Assembly: GCF_021278025.1 (NCBI RefSeq)
Contig: NZ_JAIBHJ010000001.1
Coordinates: forward strand, 62,001 to 126,000
DNA from: Motilimonas sp. E26
GTDB lineage: Bacteria > Pseudomonadota > Gammaproteobacteria > Enterobacterales > CBDFNC01
Direction: 5' to 3'
DNA: 64,000 bases
The notes beneath the pieces were generated by a model. The model was not told the DNA's origin. It saw nothing but the letters and a program-made list of their open reading frames with translations, and searched no databases. The position numbers and the translations under genes are program-made. Positions 18,610-27,805 of this stretch are shown here, piece by piece; the first letter of the stretch is position 1, and each line of letters begins with the position of its first letter.

Positions 18610-18625
18610 GGGGGGCTTGCCCCCC
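18610..18625 (+). promoter_or_regulatory. GC hairpin between aapJ and aapQ
   Basis: GGGGGG (18610-18615), loop CTTG, CCCCCC (18620-18625). A strong stem with no T-tract 22 bases after the aapJ stop. It probably stabilises the aapJ mRNA or partly attenuates read-through into aapQMP. Confidence 0.6.
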
Positions 18626-18642
18626 TTAGATAGGGAATGGAT

Positions 18643-19830
18643 ATGAGTAATCCCCCAAGTGCCCCCACAAACTCAGTGAGTTTTTTTAACAACCCAAAAA
18701 ACCGTGCAATCATTTTCCAAGTTTTTGCGCTTGGATTAGTGGTTTTTTTAGCTTATTACTTTGCTAATAACATGTTTGCCAACATTGAAGCGCGTGGCAT
18801 CGAGACCGGCTTTTCATTTTTAGACCAAGTAGCTGGCTTCGGTATTAGTCAAACCTTAGTTGAATATGATGATGGCTCATCTACCTACTCACGCGTTTTT
18901 CTCGTCGGTATATTAAATACCTTACTTGTCTCTGGCATCGCCATATTTTTTACAACCATTCTCGGTTTGCTGATCGGGATAGGCCGCTTATCAAGTAATT
19001 TTTTGATTGCTAAGTTATCGATGGTTTATGTAGAAACCTTCCGTAACATACCCATCTTATTACAAATACTATTTTGGTATAACGTTGTACTGGCGGCACT
19101 GCCAAGCCCACGACAAAGTTTATCTTACTTCGGCGAGTACTTTTTAAATAACCGCGGTTTTCTTATGCCAAAACCTATTTTGGAAGATAACAGCGGATAT
19201 ATATTAGCAGCCTTCATCATTGCCTGTATCGGCGTCTACTTCCTAGCAAGGTGGGCCATTAAGCGCCATGATGACACAGGTGAAGAGTTTCCTATTTTTA
19301 GCGTTGGCGGTGCAATTATTATTTTGGCTCCAGTGTTAGTGTATTTCATTGCTGGCCAGCCTATTTCAAGTGAAGTCCCCGAATTAAAAGGATTCAACTT
19401 TAAAGGTGGTTGGGTCATTATTCCTGAGTTACTGGCGCTGGCTTTTGCCTTGAGTATTTACACTGCGACCTACATTGCCGAAGCCGTTAGAGCGGGCATC
19501 GAGTCGGTTCCGAAAGGGCAAAAAGAAGCCGCCAATTCTCTTGGCTTGAAAGAACATGTCATTTTGAGAAAGGTCATTTTACCGCAAGCACTTCGGGTGA
19601 TCATTCCGCCCGTAATCAACCAATATTTAAATTTGGTAAAAAACTCTTCACTTGCCACCGCCATTGGCTACCCAGAAATTGTGACCCTATTTTCGGGAAC
19701 CACCTTAAACCAAGTGGGCCAAGCGATTGAGATCATCTTAATGACCATGGCGGTATATCTCCTTTTTAGCATCGTCATTTCGCTATTGCTGAACTGGGTA
19801 AATGCAAAAATGGAAATTAAGGGGCGATAA
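18643..19830 (+). CDS. aapQ: General L-amino-acid ABC permease AapQ
   Basis: First inner-membrane subunit of the Aap importer, about 395 residues. The AapQ pattern is visible: an N-terminal TM (about 25-45), a long periplasmic stretch containing the split BPD_transp_1 domain, FRNIPILLQILFWYN, a further hydrophobic insert, and the C-terminal core with the EAA loop GQKEAANSLGLKE. The start at 18643 has AGGGA six bases upstream; an in-frame ATG at 18637 is only one base from that site and is less likely. The stop precedes the aapM ATG by one base, so the two are translationally coupled. Confidence 0.92.
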   Translation: MSNPPSAPTNSVSFFNNPKNRAIIFQVFALGLVVFLAYYFANNMFANIEARGIETGFSFLDQVAGFGISQTLVEYDDGSSTYSRVFLVGILNTLLVSGIAIFFTTILGLLIGIGRLSSNFLIAKLSMVYVETFRNIPILLQILFWYNVVLAALPSPRQSLSYFGEYFLNNRGFLMPKPILEDNSGYILAAFIIACIGVYFLARWAIKRHDDTGEEFPIFSVGGAIIILAPVLVYFIAGQPISSEVPELKGFNFKGGWVIIPELLALAFALSIYTATYIAEAVRAGIESVPKGQKEAANSLGLKEHVILRKVILPQALRVIIPPVINQYLNLVKNSSLATAIGYPEIVTLFSGTTLNQVGQAIEIILMTMAVYLLFSIVISLLLNWVNAKMEIKGR

Positions 19831-19831
19831 C

Positions 19832-20914
19832 ATGGCTATTTATGATATTAAAGAGGCGAAGCCCGCGCCGATTAATAACCGAGGCATTATTTTTTGGCTC
19901 AGAAAAAACTTGTTTTCTGATATTAAAAATTCATTATTATCAGTATTTTGTATTTACTTCCTCTACCTCACCGTTCCTCCGGCATTAGACTGGCTATTTT
20001 TCAGTGCGACTTGGTCTGGCAGCCAAGAAGATATAGTGAATGATGGCGCACGTTGGATTTTCATCATTGAAAAATTTGACCAATTCATTTACGGCTTTTA
20101 TCCAGAAGCACTACATTGGCGACCACTATTTGTTGCTGCGCTAACAGTGGCATTTATTGCCAGTGTTAAGCTTTTGAAAAATATAAAATTAAAAATTATT
20201 ATTATCTTACTCTACCCGTTTGTATCCATAGTGTTTATTCATGGCGGCTTATTTGGCCTAGAAACCGTTGAGACCAACAAATGGGGTGGCTTAATGCTAA
20301 CGGTGATTGTTGCGGCAGTTGGGATAATCGCGTCATTCCCAATTGGTATTTTACTTGCCCTTGGCCGCCAATCAGATATGCCTATCGTTAAAACACTGTG
20401 TGTGGGTTTTATTGAGTTTGTCCGGGGCGTTCCACTGATCACCATATTATTTATGGCTTCTGTGGTTTTACCTTTGTTTTTTCATGACGGTATTGATTTT
20501 GACAAACTACTCAGGGCGTTGATTGGTATTACCTTATTCCAAGCAGCCTATATTGCCGAAGTGGTGCGTGGAGGCTTACAAGCTATTCCTAAGGGGCAGT
20601 ATGAAGCCAGTGAGTCATTGGGTTTGAGCTACTGGCAAGGAATGATTTTAATCATTTTGCCGCAAGCATTAAAAATCTCGATCCCAAATTTAGTGGGCTC
20701 ATTCATCTCTTTATTTAAAGATACGACCCTAGTGCTGATCATTGGCTTATTCGACATATTAGCCATGGTGACCCTAACCAATAGTGACTCTAATTGGCTC
20801 GGTTATGAAGTTGAAGGTTATGTCTTTGTCACCTTCATCTACTGGGTATTCTGCTTCTCAATGTCTCAATATTCTAAATCTGTCGAAAGACGCTTTAATA
20901 CAGAACTTAAATAG
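19832..20914 (+). CDS. aapM: General L-amino-acid ABC permease AapM
   Basis: Second inner-membrane subunit, about 360 residues. N-terminal TM near 25-45, extra periplasmic segment with two TMs, then the BPD_transp_1 core beginning [36 protein letters not shown] and the EAA loop [16 protein letters not shown] are typical of AapM. The start at 19832 has AAGGGGCG with good spacing; an in-frame ATG at 19802 lies inside aapQ and is rejected. The next gene begins 8 bases after the stop. Confidence 0.92.
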   Translation: MAIYDIKEAKPAPINNRGIIFWLRKNLFSDIKNSLLSVFCIYFLYLTVPPALDWLFFSATWSGSQEDIVNDGARWIFIIEKFDQFIYGFYPEALHWRPLFVAALTVAFIASVKLLKNIKLKIIIILLYPFVSIVFIHGGLFGLETVETNKWGGLMLTVIVAAVGIIASFPIGILLALGRQSDMPIVKTLCVGFIEFVRGVPLITILFMASVVLPLFFHDGIDFDKLLRALIGITLFQAAYIAEVVRGGLQAIPKGQYEASESLGLSYWQGMILIILPQALKISIPNLVGSFISLFKDTTLVLIIGLFDILAMVTLTNSDSNWLGYEVEGYVFVTFIYWVFCFSMSQYSKSVERRFNTELK

Positions 20915-20922
20915 GTAACGCC

Positions 20923-21669
20923 ATGTCGACAAATGAATTTATGATCAGAATGGAAAATGTTAACAAGTGGTACGGTGATTTTCACGTACTCAAAGATGTT
21001 AACCTTAATGTTAAAAAAGGCGAGAAGGTCGTTATCTGTGGCCCTTCGGGATCCGGTAAATCCACCACTATTCGCTGCTTAAACCACTTAGAAAAGTTTC
21101 AACAAGGTAAAATTTTTATTGGTGAAACAGAGCTAATTGAAGATGTGAAAATTGTCCGCCATATTCGCTCAAAAGTGGGTATGGTGTTCCAACATTTCAA
21201 CTTGTTCCCACATTTATCCGTACTTGAAAACCTGGTCATTGCGCCAACTTGGGTACATAAAAAGCCACGTAAGGAAGCCATAGAAACCGCGATGTATTAC
21301 TTAGACCGAGTGAAAATTTCGGATCAAGCGAATAAGTACCCCAATCAGTTATCTGGTGGTCAGCAGCAGCGCGTGGCAGTGGCTCGTTGTTTATGCTTTA
21401 ACCCAGAAATAATGTTGTTTGACGAGCCCACCTCAGCATTAGACCCTGAAATGGTGTCGGAAGTATTAGATGTGATGGTAGAGTTAGCCGATGAAGGGAT
21501 TACGATGATTTGTGTCACCCACGAGATGGGTTTTGCTAAAAAGGTTGCTGACCGAGTCATTTTTATGGACGGTGGACAAATCATTGAAGAAAACGAACCT
21601 CATACCTTCTTTGAACAGCCCGAGTCGGATCGTTTAAAGCTGTTTCTTGATCAAATTTTATCTCACTAA
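20923..21669 (+). CDS. aapP: General L-amino-acid ABC ATPase AapP
   Basis: Cytoplasmic ATPase of the Aap importer. 248 residues, the usual length for polar-amino-acid ATPases, with Walker [11 protein letters not shown]-loop [14 protein letters not shown] (typical of the GlnQ/HisP/AapP group), signature LSGGQQQR, Walker [13 protein letters not shown] and His in [18 protein letters not shown] precedes the ATG. It ends the operon, before a probable terminator. Confidence 0.94.
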   Translation: MSTNEFMIRMENVNKWYGDFHVLKDVNLNVKKGEKVVICGPSGSGKSTTIRCLNHLEKFQQGKIFIGETELIEDVKIVRHIRSKVGMVFQHFNLFPHLSVLENLVIAPTWVHKKPRKEAIETAMYYLDRVKISDQANKYPNQLSGGQQQRVAVARCLCFNPEIMLFDEPTSALDPEMVSEVLDVMVELADEGITMICVTHEMGFAKKVADRVIFMDGGQIIEENEPHTFFEQPESDRLKLFLDQILSH

Positions 21670-21677
21670 CGCTACTT

Positions 21678-21703
21678 TGGCTGTGTTCAATGCACAGCCA
21701 TTT
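21678..21703 (+). terminator. Probable terminator of aapJQMP
   Basis: TGGCTGTG (21678-21685) pairs exactly with CACAGCCA (21693-21700) around a 7-base loop, followed by TTT. The T-tract is short, so termination may be partial. Confidence 0.5.
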
Positions 21704-21783
21704 CCAATCCAATAATCAAACTCTCTGGCATTTCATTGCCTTAGGCAGTAATCTAAAAATTTCCACAAATTAGGATTAAGGTT

Positions 21784-22350
21784 ATGAAACTTTATGGCAG
21801 CTTCACCTCGCCTTATGTACGCCACTGCCGCATTGTGTTAGCGCAAACAGGTCTTGAGTGTGAATTTATTGAAACCGATGCGGTGGCCAGCGCCGAGCTT
21901 TCACCTACCAAAAAAGTCCCCTTTTTAATTGATGGCAATCTCACCCTAACGGACTCGGTGGTGATCTTAAAGTACCTGAGAGAAAAAGCAGGCCAAACTT
22001 TTTTTCCTGACATGATGGATTTTGAGCGCTTTGCGATGGTTAATACGGTAATGGACGCAACCGTGAATATCTTCTTTTTGGAAAAGCAGGATAATATCCA
22101 AGTTAACGACAGTCAGTATTTACAGCGCCAACAAGGACGTGTTGAAAGTGGCTTAGCCTGCCTCAACCAAACCGTAGTAACAAACAAATTGCCCCTATCA
22201 GATGGACAGCTACGCCTAGCATGCTTCTTAGATTGGGGAGTATATCGCCAACGGATTAATTTAGCCCCATACCCGGCTCTAGCTGAATTATTAACACTAG
22301 CAAACACAGATCCCCTATTTACTGCAACAGCCCCGCCAGAAAATCCTTAA
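21784..22350 (+). CDS. Glutathione S-transferase family protein
   Basis: 188 residues. The N-terminal thioredoxin-like domain has MKLYGSFTSPYVRHCRIVL with a Ser rather than Cys at the active-site position (SPYVR), KVPFLI with the conserved cis-proline, and TLTDSVVILKYL, which contacts the glutathione gamma-glutamyl group. A helical C-terminal domain follows, shorter than in typical 200-220-residue GSTs. It stands alone after the aap operon; its substrate cannot be predicted. Cytoplasmic. Confidence 0.85.
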   Translation: MKLYGSFTSPYVRHCRIVLAQTGLECEFIETDAVASAELSPTKKVPFLIDGNLTLTDSVVILKYLREKAGQTFFPDMMDFERFAMVNTVMDATVNIFFLEKQDNIQVNDSQYLQRQQGRVESGLACLNQTVVTNKLPLSDGQLRLACFLDWGVYRQRINLAPYPALAELLTLANTDPLFTATAPPENP

Positions 22351-22352
22351 TC

Positions 22353-22409
22353 GATACCCTATCAACTTGAAAGTGCATCTTGAGGTCAAGCATTTCTAGA
22401 TTGGGTATA
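22353..22409. repeat. Short palindromic relic of the ATACCCAATCAAC repeat family
   Basis: ATACCCTATC (22354-22363) is inverted with one mismatch at 22399-22408 (GATTGGGTAT). The left arm continues AACTTGAAAGTGCATCTTG, close to the end sequence of the element at 9328-9593. It begins three bases after the GST stop. About 56 bases remain, so it is a deleted or miniature copy. Confidence 0.65.
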
Positions 22410-22412
22410 GTT

Positions 22413-22434
22413 TGGCGGCTAACGCCGCCATTTT
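22413..22434 (+). terminator. Rho-independent terminator after the GST gene
   Basis: TGGCGGC (22413-22419), loop TAAC, GCCGCCA (22424-22430), then TTTT. On the minus strand the tail is poor, so it mainly serves the plus-strand gene. Confidence 0.65.
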
Positions 22435-22444
22435 GCCAGCGTGG

Positions 22445-23341
22445 TTATACTTTTCTCGGAAATACTTTTACTGCCAAAGTCACAACGGTGTAAACCATGG
22501 CACCTGCAATCACGCCAACTAAGCCATTAATTATCATGGGTAGAATAGATGGAAGAACGGGCACATTCACAATCGCGCCCAATACTGGGTCTATTAGATG
22601 ATGAAACACGCTGATGCTATGTGTAACTATGCCACCACCGACTAAAAACATGGCAATGGTGCCGACAAATGCGAGCACTCTCATTAAATAGGGGGCAAAC
22701 TTAACTAAAGCGGTGCCAAGCCGATTTAATAGTCGCCCTGATGGGTATTTTGCAGCCCAATAAAGGCCTAAATCATCCATTTTAACGATTGCGGCAACTA
22801 ACCCGTATACACCAACAGTCATGACAAAAGCAATCAAGCTGACGACCATAGCTTGATTCATCATGGCTTGATGCTGTACCGTGCCCAAAGCAATAACGAT
22901 AATTTCGGCGGAGAGAATAAAGTCAGTGCGGATAGCGCCCTTTATCTTTTTTGCTTCAAAAGCCACGATATCAACAGCCGGTTCAACCTCTGCTTCAATT
23001 GCTGCTTTAGGCTTGGAATGAAAGACTTTCTCAAAGCCTTCAAAACACAAGAACAAGCCTCCAATTAACAGCATCGGGGTGATCAACCAAGGCGCAATCA
23101 CACTAATTAAGAGCGCGGCAGGCACTAAGATCAGTTTGTTACGCAAAGAGCCTTTCGCCACCGCCCAGATCACTGGCAACTCTCTGTCGGCATTAACACC
23201 CGATACTTGTTGTGCGTTAAGGGCTAAATCATCACCTAATACGCCCGCCGTTTTCTTCGCTGCTACCTTGGTCATTAATGCAACGTCATCTAACACTGCT
23301 GCAATATCATCCAATAAGGTTAATAAACTTGCCCCTGCCAC
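22445..23341 (-). CDS. DUF808 inner-membrane protein, YedI family
   Basis: 298 residues matching the DUF808/YedI family: the N-terminus [21 protein letters not shown], then [19 protein letters not shown] and [16 protein letters not shown], followed by hydrophobic segments (about 75-105, 150-200, 225-250, 265-295). The family is widespread in proteobacteria and has no established biochemical role. It is convergent with the GST gene and apparently monocistronic. Confidence 0.9.
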   Translation of the reverse strand: MAGASLLTLLDDIAAVLDDVALMTKVAAKKTAGVLGDDLALNAQQVSGVNADRELPVIWAVAKGSLRNKLILVPAALLISVIAPWLITPMLLIGGLFLCFEGFEKVFHSKPKAAIEAEVEPAVDIVAFEAKKIKGAIRTDFILSAEIIVIALGTVQHQAMMNQAMVVSLIAFVMTVGVYGLVAAIVKMDDLGLYWAAKYPSGRLLNRLGTALVKFAPYLMRVLAFVGTIAMFLVGGGIVTHSISVFHHLIDPVLGAIVNVPVLPSILPMIINGLVGVIAGAMVYTVVTLAVKVFPRKV

Positions 23342-23436
23342 TTCGACTCCTTAATTAAACATCAAGCCAATGCAGACTTGCTTTCGGCTTTATCTGGCTA
23401 TGATATACTGCATTTTCCATTATTGGGACGTATATT

Positions 23437-23907
23437 ATGCCTTTAACAACAAGCTTTACACTTTCAAAACAGTATCTTGAAGAGTGCTTCGATGAGTCAC
23501 TTCCCTTCAGCAAACATGCTAAACCTCGATACGTATTTATCGTATCGCTATTGTTAAGCGGCCTTTGCCTGCTTATTTTCACCAATCAGCATACCGTTGC
23601 AGGAAGTATCTTGCTAGGCTTAGGCGTGCTTGAAACCATTAGCTTTATTTATCGCCGCGCTTGGTGGTTAACAAGACAAATGTGGAGCCGCAGCGCCAAT
23701 AGCGAAGTCACCATTGTGTTAGATGAGCAAGGGTTCTCCAGTAAAAACCCCTATACTGAGACAACATTATTGTGGCAGGACATCAAAAAACACATAGATA
23801 CAGAGCGGGGAGTCATTTTAGTCGCAAATAATGGCGGCCAAAGCTACATTTCAAAATCCGTGTTAACCGATGAGATGATCGCCTTGATTAAAGAGCGCTG
23901 TTACTAA
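23437..23907 (+). CDS. YcxB-like membrane protein
   Basis: 156 residues: a short cytoplasmic N-terminus (TTSFTLSKQYLEECFDE), two adjacent TM segments (about 31-48 and 53-70), and a soluble C-terminal domain with VTIVLDEQGFSSKNPYTETT, then LLWQDIKKHIDTERGVIL. This layout is that of the YcxB-like domain family (PF14317), of unknown function. The start is divergent from the DUF808 gene by about 95 bases; the downstream gene is convergent. Confidence 0.65.
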   Translation: MPLTTSFTLSKQYLEECFDESLPFSKHAKPRYVFIVSLLLSGLCLLIFTNQHTVAGSILLGLGVLETISFIYRRAWWLTRQMWSRSANSEVTIVLDEQGFSSKNPYTETTLLWQDIKKHIDTERGVILVANNGGQSYISKSVLTDEMIALIKERCY

Positions 23908-23925
23908 CAATCACCTCAACCTCGC

Positions 23926-24456
23926 CTACTCAGAGTCTTTTTTAAACTGCCGGTATAGGGCACCATTAAGCTCGATCTCGGTTAAATACAAACGGGTATC
24001 GAGCTCAACTTGATGGTAATCTGGCTGCATATGCTGGCATAACTGATAAAATGCCTTGTTATGCTCTTTCTCTTTCAAATGTGCTAACTCATGCACCACT
24101 ATCATTTTTAACATCGGCTCTGGCGCTTGTTTGAACAGCCCAGCAATTCGAATTTCCTGCTTAGCCTTTAATTTCCCACCCTGCACCCGCGACACGTAAC
24201 TGTGTGTGCCTAACGCATGCTTTACTAAGTGCAGCTTATTGTCATAAATAATTTTACTTAGCGGCGACGACTTACGAATGTATTGATTTTTAATCTCCTG
24301 CACGTACTGATACAGGGCTTTCTCAGACGAATATATATGTGGCGTAGGGTATTTGCTCAGTAAGTATTGGCCCAGTCGATTTTGTTCAATTAAACGCGAC
24401 ACGGGTTCAACAATATGAGCGGGGTAATGCTGAAGGTATTTAAGTGTTTTATTCAT
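23926..24456 (-). CDS. YgjP-like metallopeptidase (M48/DUF45 type)
   Basis: 176 residues with the zinc-binding HExxH motif VVHELAHLKEKEHNKAFY (His122, Glu123, His126, with His132 as the likely third ligand in the family pattern), near the C-terminus as in YgjP/DUF45 proteins. No signal peptide, so it is probably cytoplasmic. It lies downstream of fusA on the same strand, but a strong terminator separates them. The substrate is unknown. Confidence 0.8.
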   Translation of the reverse strand: MNKTLKYLQHYPAHIVEPVSRLIEQNRLGQYLLSKYPTPHIYSSEKALYQYVQEIKNQYIRKSSPLSKIIYDNKLHLVKHALGTHSYVSRVQGGKLKAKQEIRIAGLFKQAPEPMLKMIVVHELAHLKEKEHNKAFYQLCQHMQPDYHQVELDTRLYLTEIELNGALYRQFKKDSE

Positions 24457-24467
24457 GGTTTTCTAGG

Positions 24468-24502
24468 CAAAAAATAACCCCAGTTACCAAGTAACTGGGG
24501 TT
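24468..24502 (-). terminator. Rho-independent terminator of fusA
   Basis: AACCCCAGTTAC (24476-24487), loop CAA, GTAACTGGGGTT (24491-24502): a perfect 12-base stem. On the minus strand it is followed by ATTTTTTGCC. It lies 23 bases past the EF-G stop. Confidence 0.9.
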
Positions 24503-24525
24503 AGTGAAGATTAAGTTAGAAAAGC

Positions 24526-26613
24526 TTATTTCTTAGCGTTTCTTTCTTTAACTTCAGCGATAACAACTTCAGCCACGTTTTGTGGACAAGGTAGGTAGTG
24601 AGCGAATTCCATAGAGAATTGACCACGACCAGAAGTCATTGTACGTAGGTGACCGATGTAACCAAACATTTCAGATAGTGGTACGTCAGCCTTGATGCGA
24701 ACACCAGTTACGCCCGCTTCTTGGTCTTTGATCATACCGCGACGACGGTTTAAGTCACCGATTACGTCACCAACGTGGTCTTCTGGAGTGAACACGTCAA
24801 CTTTCATGATAGGCTCAAGAAGTTGTGCACCCGCTTTAGGGATAGACTGACGGAAAGCGCCTTTCGCAGCAATTTCAAACGCGATAGCTGATGAGTCAAC
24901 TGCGTGGAAAGAACCATCAAATAGCTCAACTTCAACGTCTAGTACTGGGAAGCCAGCTAGAACACCTTCGTCCATCATGACTTCAAAGCCTTTTTGTACT
25001 GCAGGCCAGAATTCTTTAGGAACGTTACCACCTACAACTGTAGATTTGAACACGAAACCTGAGCCTGGCTCACCTGGCTTGATGCGGTAATCAATCTTAC
25101 CGAACTGACCAGAACCACCAGATTGCTTCTTGTGCGTGTAGCTATCTTCAACTGGTTTAGTAATTGTTTCACGGTAAGCAACTTGTGGTTGACCTACGTT
25201 TAGCTCAACGCCGTAAGTACGCTTCAAGATGTCAACTTTGATATCTAAGTGAAGTTCACCCATACCTTTAAGGATGGTTTCACCTGAATCTTCGTCAGTT
25301 TCAACTTGGAATGATGGATCTTCTGCAACCATCTTACCGATAGCGATACCCATTTTCTCAGTTGAACCTTTGTCTTTTGGTGCAACAGCAATCGAGATTA
25401 CTGGCTCAGGGAAGATCATTGGCTCAAGAGTACATTCGTGCTTAGGATCACATAGCGTGTGACCAGTTTGAACGTTCTTCATACCCACAACCGCGATGAT
25501 GTCACCCGCTTGCGCTTCAGTGATTTCGTTACGGTCGTCCGCTTGCATTTCACACATACGGCCGATACGCTCAGTTTTACCTGTTGCAGAGTTAAGGATA
25601 GTATCACCCTTCTTCATGCGGCCAGAGTAAATACGGATAAAGGTTAGTGCACCAAAACGGTCATCCATGATCTTGAACGCTAGCGCTTTTAGCGGTAGGT
25701 CAGCATCAACAGTCGCTACTTCACCAGTAGGCTCACCTGTTTCAGGATTAGTCAGATCTTGTGGATCAACTTCTGTTGGAGACGGTAGGTAATCAACAAC
25801 AGCATCAAGTACTAGTTGCATACCTTTGTTCTTAAACGCAGAACCACAGAAAGTTGGGAAGAAAGCAAGATCACGAGTACCTTTACGGATACAACGCTTA
25901 AGCTCTTCGATAGAAGGCTCTTCACCTTCCATGTAAGCTTCCATTAGGTCGTCGTCTTGCTCAACAGCTGTTTCAACTAGTTGCTCACGGTATTCTTCTA
26001 CCTTGTCAACCATGTCTGCTGGAATGTCTTGAACTGAGTAGTTCTCAGGTAGACCTGTGTCATCCCAAACGTACGCTTGGCGGGTTAATAGGTCAACAAC
26101 ACCTACAAAATCGTCTTCGATACCGATTGGAAGAACCATTACTAGTGGGTTAGCAGCTAATACGTCTTGAGTTTGCTTAACAACGCGATAGAAGTCAGCA
26201 CCCATACGGTCTAACTTGTTTACGAAAATAACACGTGCAACTTCAGATTCGTTCGCGTAGCGCCAGTTAGTTTCAGACTGTGGCTCAACACCGCCGCTAC
26301 CACAGAATACACCAATACCACCATCAAGAACTTTTAGAGAACGGTATACTTCAACAGTGAAGTCAACGTGTCCTGGAGTATCGATAACGTTTAAGCGGTG
26401 ACCTTTCCATTCACAAGTTACCGCAGCAGACTGGATAGTAATACCACGCTCAGCTTCTTGTTCCATGAAGTCCGTAGTAGATTCGCCATCATGAGTTTCA
26501 CCAGATTTGTGGATTTTACCAGTAAGCTTAAGAATACGTTCTGTTGTAGTGGTTTTACCCGCATCAACGTGCGCGAAAATACCAATGTTTCTGTATTTTG
26601 ATAGATCTGCCAT
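24526..26613 (-). CDS. fusA: Elongation factor G, stand-alone copy
   Basis: GTPase that drives tRNA/mRNA translocation on the ribosome. 695 residues, full length, with G1 [15 protein letters not shown], switch 1 [12 protein letters not shown]3 DTPGHVDF and G4 NKLDRMGAD, then domains II-V ending [20 protein letters not shown]. It is not next to rpsL, rpsG or tuf, so it is not the str-operon copy; related bacteria carry a second EF-G elsewhere, and this is probably that fusA2-type gene. Codons are strongly biased (GGT, CGT, AAC, TAC, ATC, TTC), suggesting high expression. An extended -10 promoter lies upstream and a strong terminator downstream, so it is monocistronic. Confidence 0.95.
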   Translation of the reverse strand: MADLSKYRNIGIFAHVDAGKTTTTERILKLTGKIHKSGETHDGESTTDFMEQEAERGITIQSAAVTCEWKGHRLNVIDTPGHVDFTVEVYRSLKVLDGGIGVFCGSGGVEPQSETNWRYANESEVARVIFVNKLDRMGADFYRVVKQTQDVLAANPLVMVLPIGIEDDFVGVVDLLTRQAYVWDDTGLPENYSVQDIPADMVDKVEEYREQLVETAVEQDDDLMEAYMEGEEPSIEELKRCIRKGTRDLAFFPTFCGSAFKNKGMQLVLDAVVDYLPSPTEVDPQDLTNPETGEPTGEVATVDADLPLKALAFKIMDDRFGALTFIRIYSGRMKKGDTILNSATGKTERIGRMCEMQADDRNEITEAQAGDIIAVVGMKNVQTGHTLCDPKHECTLEPMIFPEPVISIAVAPKDKGSTEKMGIAIGKMVAEDPSFQVETDEDSGETILKGMGELHLDIKVDILKRTYGVELNVGQPQVAYRETITKPVEDSYTHKKQSGGSGQFGKIDYRIKPGEPGSGFVFKSTVVGGNVPKEFWPAVQKGFEVMMDEGVLAGFPVLDVEVELFDGSFHAVDSSAIAFEIAAKGAFRQSIPKAGAQLLEPIMKVDVFTPEDHVGDVIGDLNRRRGMIKDQEAGVTGVRIKADVPLSEMFGYIGHLRTMTSGRGQFSMEFAHYLPCPQNVAEVVIAEVKERNAKK

Positions 26614-26653
26614 TTGTTCACTCTATAAATTTATATTAAATAAATGCGGCCGG

Positions 26654-26662
26654 AGTATAGCA
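26654..26662 (-). promoter_or_regulatory. Extended -10 promoter for fusA
   Basis: On the minus strand TGCTATACT is an extended -10 (TGnTATACT) about 40 bases before the EF-G start. The -35 region is weak (TTTTCC-like). This predicts a short 5' leader of roughly 35 bases. Confidence 0.5.
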
Positions 26663-26903
26663 CGACTAAGCACAAGGAAAATACTCTTATCCAAAAAGCT
26701 TCATTTTTAATCTAAAAATTACCTCATTTCACTATAGTTTCACGCCTTTCTTTCCCTTTATCACGGCAAGTATCACTGCAAAGGGTTAATTAACAAGCAA
26801 AACATCCCCAGTTAAATACCTAAACAATGAATTTTATTGGTAAATAAATCCAATCCACAGGTCATAACGTAAGCACAATAAGTCAATAATTTTGGTAAAT
26901 AGA

Positions 26904-27158
26904 ATGAATAACGTTGATATTTCTCGCATCATTGAAATGGCATGGGAAGACCGAACCCCATTTGAGGCGATTCATGGCCTTTATGGTTTAACCGAGCCAG
27001 AAACAATCAAGCTTATGCGGCAACAACTGACATCGCGCAGCTTTAAAAACTGGCGCCAAAGAGTCAGTGGCCGCAAAACCAAACACCTTGCCCTGCGCAG
27101 TGGTGAAATAGATAGAGGCTACTGTCCAACACAATATAAGCACTCTCGGGGTAAGTAA
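26904..27158 (+). CDS. TIGR03643 family small protein
   Basis: 84 residues from the ATG at 26904; an in-frame TTG at 26892 would add four residues and is less likely. It matches the conserved small family TIGR03643: ISRIIEMAWEDRTPFEAIHG, then LMRQQLTSRSFKNWRQRVSG and GRKTKHLALRSGEIDRGYC, ending PTQYKHSR. The middle has a helix-turn-helix-like, basic character, so nucleic-acid binding is possible but unproven. Convergent with the cytochrome b562-like gene. Confidence 0.85.
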   Translation: MNNVDISRIIEMAWEDRTPFEAIHGLYGLTEPETIKLMRQQLTSRSFKNWRQRVSGRKTKHLALRSGEIDRGYCPTQYKHSRGK

Positions 27159-27171
27159 TCGACTAAATGCA

Positions 27172-27196
27172 AAACGCAGCACAATGAGCTGCGTTT
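27172..27196 (-). terminator. Hairpin terminator between TIGR03643 and cytochrome b562-like genes
   Basis: AAACGCAGC (27172-27180) pairs exactly with GCTGCGTTT (27188-27196). On the minus strand the stem runs into TTTTGCATTT, so it best serves the cytochrome-like gene; on the plus strand the tail is A-rich. Confidence 0.6.
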
Positions 27197-27221
27197 AAGA
27201 AAAGCTTGGCTAGAATTAACC

Positions 27222-27617
27222 TTAGCTAAAAAGAGTTTCCCAGAAGCTGGGCTTATTCTTTTTATGATATTCCTTTCTTAAGTCATCAATGTCACGTAAA
27301 TGTGCTTTCAACTCAGGCAAAGGCTTATCGTCCATCTCAAGGGTAATTTTTTCTACCACTGCGGAAACCTTGTTCAGCCCTTCCATTGAAACGTCCTTAC
27401 GCTCAGGTGGAAAAGAGTATGCTTTAGCCTGCTGAAGCAATTGACTGAAAGAAGTAATATGAGATTTAAACTCATCTTTTGATTCTGTTTTATACGCTTG
27501 GCTAATTTCAAACTTCATTTTTTTCATCGTAGCTTCTAAATCAATACTACTGTTTGCCAACGCCAAACCTGATAATAAACAGCCAAATACTACGAGCAAT
27601 GCATTAAAGCGCTTCAT
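27222..27617 (-). CDS. Cytochrome b562-like periplasmic protein
   Basis: 131 residues with a signal peptide to about residue 21 (GLALA). The mature part is a four-helix pattern like cytochrome b562 (CybC): DLEATMKKMKFEISQA at the start, PPERK in the middle and DDLRKEYHKK at the end. The positions of the two heme ligands are kept (Met31 in DLEATM and His118 in RKEYH), so it could bind heme non-covalently. Similarity elsewhere is low. It is probably a small periplasmic electron carrier or heme protein, of unproven role, and is monocistronic. Confidence 0.7.
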   Translation of the reverse strand: MKRFNALLVVFGCLLSGLALANSSIDLEATMKKMKFEISQAYKTESKDEFKSHITSFSQLLQQAKAYSFPPERKDVSMEGLNKVSAVVEKITLEMDDKPLPELKAHLRDIDDLRKEYHKKNKPSFWETLFS

Positions 27618-27805
27618 TTTTTTACCCTAATTTTTCTAAACGGAAATAGTGCTAATAACCTAGCGCGTCAGAGTGTAAATCATTCGCCCACTCTATTACA
27701 GATTTGATCATAATCAATATAGTGATTGCAGTTTTAAACTCAGTGCATAAACTGCAACCAGAGATCAGATTTGCTGTAACAATCTGCATGTTTAAGGAAT
27801 ATTCA

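Noticed and set aside
19802-19831. Upstream ATG for aapM
   Set aside because: It lies within aapQ; the ATG at 19832 has a better ribosome-binding site.
27704-27805. Upstream start for the acyl-CoA thioesterase
   Set aside because: The added hydrophobic stretch is unlike the family and the ATG at 27806 has AAGGAA.
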